Shown here piece after piece: positions 6,815 through 6,922 of a stretch of DNA of 6,922 nucleotides. A program made the translations under genes and the position numbers. The notes under the pieces were generated by a model. It searched no databases. It had not been told where the DNA came from and saw nothing but the letters and a program-made list of their open reading frames with translations. Each line of letters begins with the position of its first letter. The first letter of the stretch is position 1. Source of the stretch: JADKCL01 sp046050405 (GTDB lineage: Bacteria > Bacteroidota > Bacteroidia > J057 > JADKCL01); contig JBJOPY010000234.1 of the NCBI GenBank assembly GCA_046050405.1, positions 1 to 6,922 on the forward strand, read 5' to 3'.

Positions 6815-6922
6815 CCCTGTTCCATTGTTATTTGCAATAAATTACAATGGAAATGGCCGGCGTCGGCGGGCAGCCCCGACGTGTCCTCCTACAGCCGCTT
6901 GCAGCAGACCACGAACCCCGTC
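6815..6922 (+). other. Open frame at the right edge, possibly the beginning of a gene
   Basis: After a TGA at 6812-6814, frame 2 is open to the window end and finishes SPDVSSYSRLQQTTNPV. There is no ATG, GTG or TTG in this frame. A competing frame-3 ORF starts with ATG at 6846 and is also open. The SPDV...NPV pattern faintly recalls the start of Bacteroidota RHS-type surface proteins, but 36 codons cannot support a name. Confidence 0.15.
6822..6850. repeat. Interrupted inverted repeat CCATTGT...ACAATGG
   Basis: The outer 7-bp arms (6822-6828 and 6844-6850) are perfect. Inside, TATT-TGC-AATA can also pair, leaving an AATT bulge. A TTGACC lies just upstream at 6811-6816, so the repeat could overlap a promoter for a gene leaving the window, but no good -10 element is visible. 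Confidence 0.4.

Larger units (their letters stand above)
6545..6922. other. 378 bp with no convincing gene; three inverted repeats
   Basis: This lies upstream of the relic gene. No long ORF, RNA gene or IS30 N-terminus was seen on either strand. It contains the inverted repeats listed separately and a run of GTTAGGGTTAGG near 6592. The last 110 bp are more GC-rich and open in frame 2, possibly the start of another gene. Confidence 0.5.

Noticed and set aside
4329..6922. tRNA-associated genomic island with attL/attR
   Set aside because: No repeat of the tRNA 3' end and no integrase gene are visible in the window.
1..6922. CRISPR array or toxin-antitoxin/defence system
   Set aside because: No regularly spaced repeats and no small paired genes or defence-type domains were seen on either strand.

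Overview
The window looks like chromosomal DNA of a moderately GC-rich bacterium, most likely a member of Bacteroidota. That placement is inferred from remembered family resemblances: the two-PDZ HtrA protease with its Bacteroidota-like C-terminal PDZ domain, the UMF1/Atg22-like MFS transporter, and a RecQ-style RQC-HRDC-HTH module. No search was run. Strong Shine-Dalgarno sequences precede two of the genes.

Layout. (1) From the left edge to 1385 (+) lies a Do/HtrA-family periplasmic serine protease with an intact catalytic triad and two PDZ domains. Its extreme N-terminus appears to lie in a different frame (about 2-91) and to continue beyond the window. (2) 1457-2815 (-) is a 452-residue MFS transporter, convergent with the protease. 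(3) 2816-3177 is a divergent intergenic region. (4) 3178-4125 (+) is a 315-residue protein with the accessory domains found at the C-terminus of RecQ (RQC winged helix, HRDC, helix-turn-helix) but no helicase core. A clear intrinsic terminator follows it at 4157-4184. (5) 4241-4328 (+) is tRNA-Ser(GGA), followed by its own terminator at 4356-4386.

(6) From about 4487 to 6544 there is no intact gene. The minus strand holds two ruined genes. One is an IS30-family transposase truncated at both ends (4487-5088). The other, directly upstream on that strand, is a roughly 480-codon relic (5098-6544) of a widespread protein family with no function I can name. The relic can be read through its whole length only by changing frame repeatedly. 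(7) 6545-6922 shows no convincing gene. It has three short inverted repeats and, at the edge, a possible start of a gene that continues outside.

The live genes are unrelated housekeeping or envelope functions: protein quality control, solute transport, a nucleic-acid-binding protein and a tRNA. They do not form a pathway or operon. The stretch downstream of tRNA-Ser looks like a graveyard for mobile or repetitive DNA. I see no intact new defence or mobile system. The two items most worth following up are the orphan RecQ C-terminal module and the decayed family at 5098-6544.
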